Source: Hasllibacter halocynthiae (GTDB lineage Bacteria; Pseudomonadota; Alphaproteobacteria; Rhodobacterales; Rhodobacteraceae). Taken from it: 64,000 nucleotides of DNA. Location of the stretch: NCBI RefSeq assembly GCF_003003095.1, contig NZ_PVTT01000002.1:248001-312000 (forward strand), read 5' to 3'. The position numbers were made by a program, and so were the translations under genes. Numbering within the stretch: position 1 is the first letter of the stretch; each line of letters opens with the position of its first letter. Positions 61,566 through 64,000 of this stretch are shown here, one piece after another. The notes beneath the pieces were generated by a model that was not told the DNA's origin, did not search any database, and saw only the letters and a list, made by a program, of their open reading frames with translations.

Positions 61566-61826
61566 ATGGGCGTCGGCTGGTTCACATTCCTCATCGTCGG
61601 CCTCCTGGCCGGCTGGATCGCGGAGAAGGTCATGAAGCGGGACCACGGCCTGCTGACGAACCTGATCGTCGGGGTCGTGGGCGCCTATCTCGGTGCGTTC
61701 CTCGTCGGCTTCTTCGTCGACGGCGACGCCGCGACGGGCTTCTTCTCCGCGCTCGTGGTGTCGGTGATCGGGGCCTGCGCGCTCCTCGCGCTCCTCTCGC
61801 TGATCCGGGGCCGGCCCGTCCGCTGA
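61566..61826 (+). CDS. GlsB/YeaQ/YmgE-family membrane protein
   Basis: An 86-residue protein with three hydrophobic helices. The transglycosylase-associated-protein pattern is GLLAGWIAEKVMKRDHG, NLIVGVVGAYLGAFLVG and SVIGACALLALLSLIRG. A strong AGAAGGAGAG lies before the ATG at 61566. The family is often induced by stress, but its biochemical role is unknown. A small hairpin follows the stop. Confidence 0.92.
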   Translation: MGVGWFTFLIVGLLAGWIAEKVMKRDHGLLTNLIVGVVGAYLGAFLVGFFVDGDAATGFFSALVVSVIGACALLALLSLIRGRPVR

Positions 61827-61828
61827 CG

Positions 61829-61845
61829 GGTCCGCCGGCCGGACC
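61829..61845. terminator. Small hairpin after the GlsB-type gene
   Basis: GGTCCG at 61829-61834 pairs with CGGACC at 61840-61845. It stands between the convergent GlsB-type gene and the gene at 61855 and may end both; weak, with no T-run. Confidence 0.35.
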
Positions 61846-61854
61846 GCGTCCCCT

Positions 61855-62286
61855 TCAGGCCGCCCTGGCGGGGCGGGCCGGTCGGCGCCAGCCGGGATGG
61901 GCGGTGCCGAACCGCTCGGCCAGGGCGACGTGGGAATGGCCGAGATCGGCGGTGCCGCAGAGGTCGTTCCCGTCCGACGCCCGGACGAGGACCGTACGGG
62001 TGCCTTCGGTGCGGACGGCGTAGCCGCGCCGCGCGAGGCGGACGGCCAGGTCGGTCCAACCCTCCGCCCGGTCCAGATCGCCCGTCAGGAGGTCCATCAT
62101 GCCCAAGGCGAAGGAGGCCGCGCCGGCTTCCAGCGCGTCGATCGCGGCCGGCCCCGAGAGGATCGCCTCCGGGCGGCGCGAGCGGAACAGGGGCGGGGCG
62201 GGCGGCGCGCGTCCCTCCGTCTTGGCGGCGGGGATGGGCGGTGGCGGCACAAGGGCGCGGGGCGCGAGGGGGAGGCGGCTATCCAT
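61855..62286 (-). CDS. Protein of unknown function
   Basis: A 143-residue protein starting MDSRLPLAPRALVPPPPIPA at 62286. The N-terminal ~45 residues are Pro/Arg-rich and probably disordered; the rest includes AAIDALEAGAASFALGMMDL, RAEGWTDLAVRLARRGYAVR and HSHVALAERFGTAHPGW. I recognise no family. It lies between the GlsB-type gene and rlmN and is 63 bases downstream of rlmN on the same strand. Confidence 0.6.
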   Translation of the reverse strand: MDSRLPLAPRALVPPPPIPAAKTEGRAPPAPPLFRSRRPEAILSGPAAIDALEAGAASFALGMMDLLTGDLDRAEGWTDLAVRLARRGYAVRTEGTRTVLVRASDGNDLCGTADLGHSHVALAERFGTAHPGWRRPARPARAA

Positions 62287-62349
62287 GTGCCGACCCTGCA
62301 CCGGCATCGGTTAACGCGCGATTAAGGCAACCTGGGAAAGTTCCGCGGA

Positions 62350-63525
62350 TCAGAGCCCCGCCTCGGCCGCGACCTCTGCGCGCGACTTGCGCGCGCGTTC
62401 CGTCGCGGACTTCAGCTGCCCACAGGCCGCGAGGATGTCCTCGCCCCGCGGCGTGCGAATGGGCGAGGCGTAGCCGGCCTGCATGAGGATCGTCGCGAAG
62501 GCCCGGATGCGGTTGTTCGACGACCGCTCGTAGGGCGCGCCGGGCCAGGGGTTGAACGGGATCAGGTTCACCTTGGCCGGGATGCCGTCCAGCAGCCCCA
62601 CCAAGCGGCGCGCGTCCTCGTCCGAATCGTTCACGTCCTTCAGCATCACGTACTCGAAGGTGATCCGCTCGGAGTTGGACGCCTTGGGATACTCGCGCAG
62701 GGCGGCGAGGAGCGCGTCGATGTTCCAGCGCCGGTTGATCGGCACGAGGAAGTCGCGCACCGCGTCCGTCGTGGCGTGGAACGAGACGGCGAGCTGGCAG
62801 CCGATCTCGGTTGCGGTGCGCGCGATCTCGGGCACGACGCCGGAGGTGGAGAGGGTGATCCGCCGGCGCCCCAGCGCGATCCCCTCGCCGTCCATAACGA
62901 CCTGCATCGCGTCTCGTACGTTCTCGAAGTTGTAGAGCGGCTCGCCCATGCCCATCAGGACGATGTTGGACAGGAGCCGCGGCCGCGCGTCCGAGCCGAC
63001 CCCGACCTCGCCCCACTCGCCCAGGTCGTCGCGCGCCAGCATGACTTGGCCGACGATCTCGCCCGCCGTGAGGTTCCGCACCAGCTTCTGCGTGCCCGTG
63101 TGGCAGAACGAGCAGGTCAGCGTGCAGCCGACCTGGCTGCTGACGCAGAGCGTGCCGCGCCCCTCCTCGGGGATGTAGACCGTCTCGACCTCGTGGCCCC
63201 CGGCGAGGCGGACGAGGTACTTGCGCGTGCCGTCAGCGGAGACTTGGCGCGAGACGACCTCCGGCAGGGCGATCTCGAACCGTTCGGCCAGCATCGCGCG
63301 GTAGGGCTTGGCGAGGTTGGTCATGAGGGCGAAGTCGCGCACGCCGCGCTGATAGACCCATTGCCAGATCTGTCCCGTCCGCATCCGGGCCTGCTTCTCG
63401 GGGGTGCCGGCATCGGCCAAAGCGTCCCGCAGCTGCGCCCGCGTCAGGCCGACGAGGTTCGCCCGCCCGCCTTCGGGCAGCTTGCGCGGAACGGTCAGGG
63501 CGTCGGGCGTGATGGGCGCGGGCAT
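62350..63525 (-). CDS. rlmN: 23S rRNA (adenine-2503-C2)-methyltransferase
   Basis: A radical-SAM enzyme that methylates A2503 of 23S rRNA and A37 of some tRNAs. The 391-residue protein starts [20 protein letters not shown] at 63525. The cluster motif C-x3-C-x2-C is in [20 protein letters not shown] (about residues 140-155). The catalytic Cys near the end lies in [31 protein letters not shown] and [13 protein letters not shown] are conserved. It is downstream of the ialB-like gene by 104 bases. Confidence 0.97.
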   Translation of the reverse strand: MPAPITPDALTVPRKLPEGGRANLVGLTRAQLRDALADAGTPEKQARMRTGQIWQWVYQRGVRDFALMTNLAKPYRAMLAERFEIALPEVVSRQVSADGTRKYLVRLAGGHEVETVYIPEEGRGTLCVSSQVGCTLTCSFCHTGTQKLVRNLTAGEIVGQVMLARDDLGEWGEVGVGSDARPRLLSNIVLMGMGEPLYNFENVRDAMQVVMDGEGIALGRRRITLSTSGVVPEIARTATEIGCQLAVSFHATTDAVRDFLVPINRRWNIDALLAALREYPKASNSERITFEYVMLKDVNDSDEDARRLVGLLDGIPAKVNLIPFNPWPGAPYERSSNNRIRAFATILMQAGYASPIRTPRGEDILAACGQLKSATERARKSRAEVAAEAGL

Positions 63526-63629
63526 GGGTTCGGCTCCTCGGGATGGGCGCCAGATAGGGGCACGGGGCCCGAGATGACAGGGGGCGGCCCCGGCGAGGCC
63601 GCCCCCCCCCCGCAGGACGTCCGGCAGGG

Positions 63630-64000
63630 TCAGCCGCCGCAGCGGGACCCGGCCTCCTCCAGCGCGGCGGTGAAGCCGAGGAGGGAGAAGGTGTCCTCGG
63701 TCCGCGTGCCCCGGCCCGATTCCCCCACGAGGACAGCCTCGGCGCCGCGCCGCATGGAGGCGATGATCTCGGCGTCCTCCTCGGCGTCGGCGGGCCACGC
63801 CCACTCGCCCTCGGTGAAGAGCTCGTAGCTGTCGCCGCCGATGTTCATCGAGACGGTCGAGCCGTCGGCGAACGGGTAGCCGCCGGTGAACGAGACCTCG
63901 CCCTCGACGTCCGAGCCGGGGCGGTAGGCGATGAACAAGAGCGCGTCGCCGCGGCGCACGGTGACCGGCTGGCCGTCGCGGGTGTTCGCCTGCTCCTTCG
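63630..64000 (-). CDS. IalB (invasion associated locus B) family protein, N-terminus outside window
   Basis: The visible ~123 residues are open to the window edge. They contain [19 protein letters not shown], then [40 protein letters not shown] and [20 protein letters not shown], the C-terminal IalB block (PF06776). These periplasmic proteins are common in Rhodobacteraceae; the invasion label comes from Bartonella and does not imply virulence here. The signal peptide would be beyond base 64000. The gene stands upstream of rlmN. Confidence 0.85.
   Translation of the reverse strand, partial: KEQANTRDGQPVTVRRGDALLFIAYRPGSDVEGEVSFTGGYPFADGSTVSMNIGGDSYELFTEGEWAWPADAEEDAEIIASMRRGAEAVLVGESGRGTRTEDTFSLLGFTAALEEAGSRCGG

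Overview
The window is a high-GC, gene-dense stretch of an alphaproteobacterial chromosome, most likely from the Rhodobacteraceae (Roseobacter-type). The basis is the very GC-rich third codon positions, the gene orders (leuC...leuD...leuB interleaved with small genes; rsfS-rlmH-gpmI-envC-like-ctpA-rppH; recQ-cobU-yggT) and family markers such as an IalB-like protein and succinylase-type DAP enzymes. No species is claimed.

Layout. (1) 1-9540: a surface-polysaccharide locus. It holds mannose-1-phosphate guanylyltransferase (cut by the window edge), phosphomannomutase, GDP-mannose 4,6-dehydratase and a short-chain reductase, which together would make GDP-D-rhamnose. With them are a single-domain and a double-domain GT4 glycosyltransferase and a methyltransferase with a coiled-coil tail. 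(2) 9600-19420: a decayed accessory region. It has an IS3-family transposase remnant, a truncated esterase, a frameshifted pirin, then an intact K+/H+ antiporter, azoreductase and cytochrome b561. After these, the first ~98 codons of an alpha-hydroxy-acid oxidase run directly into the middle of a Z1-domain gene, followed by a PD-(D/E)XK (DUF4420) protein and an AIPR protein. This is the downstream end of a Z1/DUF4420/AIPR phage-defence island, with the Z1 gene beheaded and frameshifted and the AIPR gene interrupted by a TGA. The region ends at the 3' end of tRNA-Lys(TTT). (3) 19854-30795: hybrid histidine kinase, RecQ, CobU, YggT, thioesterase, KatG with a possible Irr operator, MFS transporter, MepA and a phytase-like esterase. 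(4) 30924-35104: a ClpG/ClpK-type stand-alone disaggregase convergent with a two-gene Hsp20 operon, then tRNA-Pro(CGG). (5) 35150-42849: an EamA transporter and the leucine genes leuC, leuD and leuB, interleaved with a lipoprotein, an Nmad3-family protein, a membrane protein and an EEP-family protein. (6) 43088-51925: MscS channel, then rsfS-rlmH-gpmI-envC-like-ctpA-rppH, then MltB. The rsfS and rlmH reading frames both seem to begin at CTG. (7) 52049-64000: RNase R, a DUF2064 transferase, DapE and DapD, two divergent CaCA antiporters, a DUF4142 protein, LOG-family and MliC-like proteins, a GlsB/YeaQ membrane protein, RlmN and an edge-truncated IalB.

Most of the window is ordinary housekeeping. 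The accessory interest is concentrated at 9.6-19.9 kb (decayed defence island against a tRNA). Secondary points are the ClpG-Hsp20 thermotolerance block, the Nmad3 gene inside the leucine cluster and the tandem CTG starts. Very long open frames opposite real genes are treated as GC-bias shadows and are not annotated.
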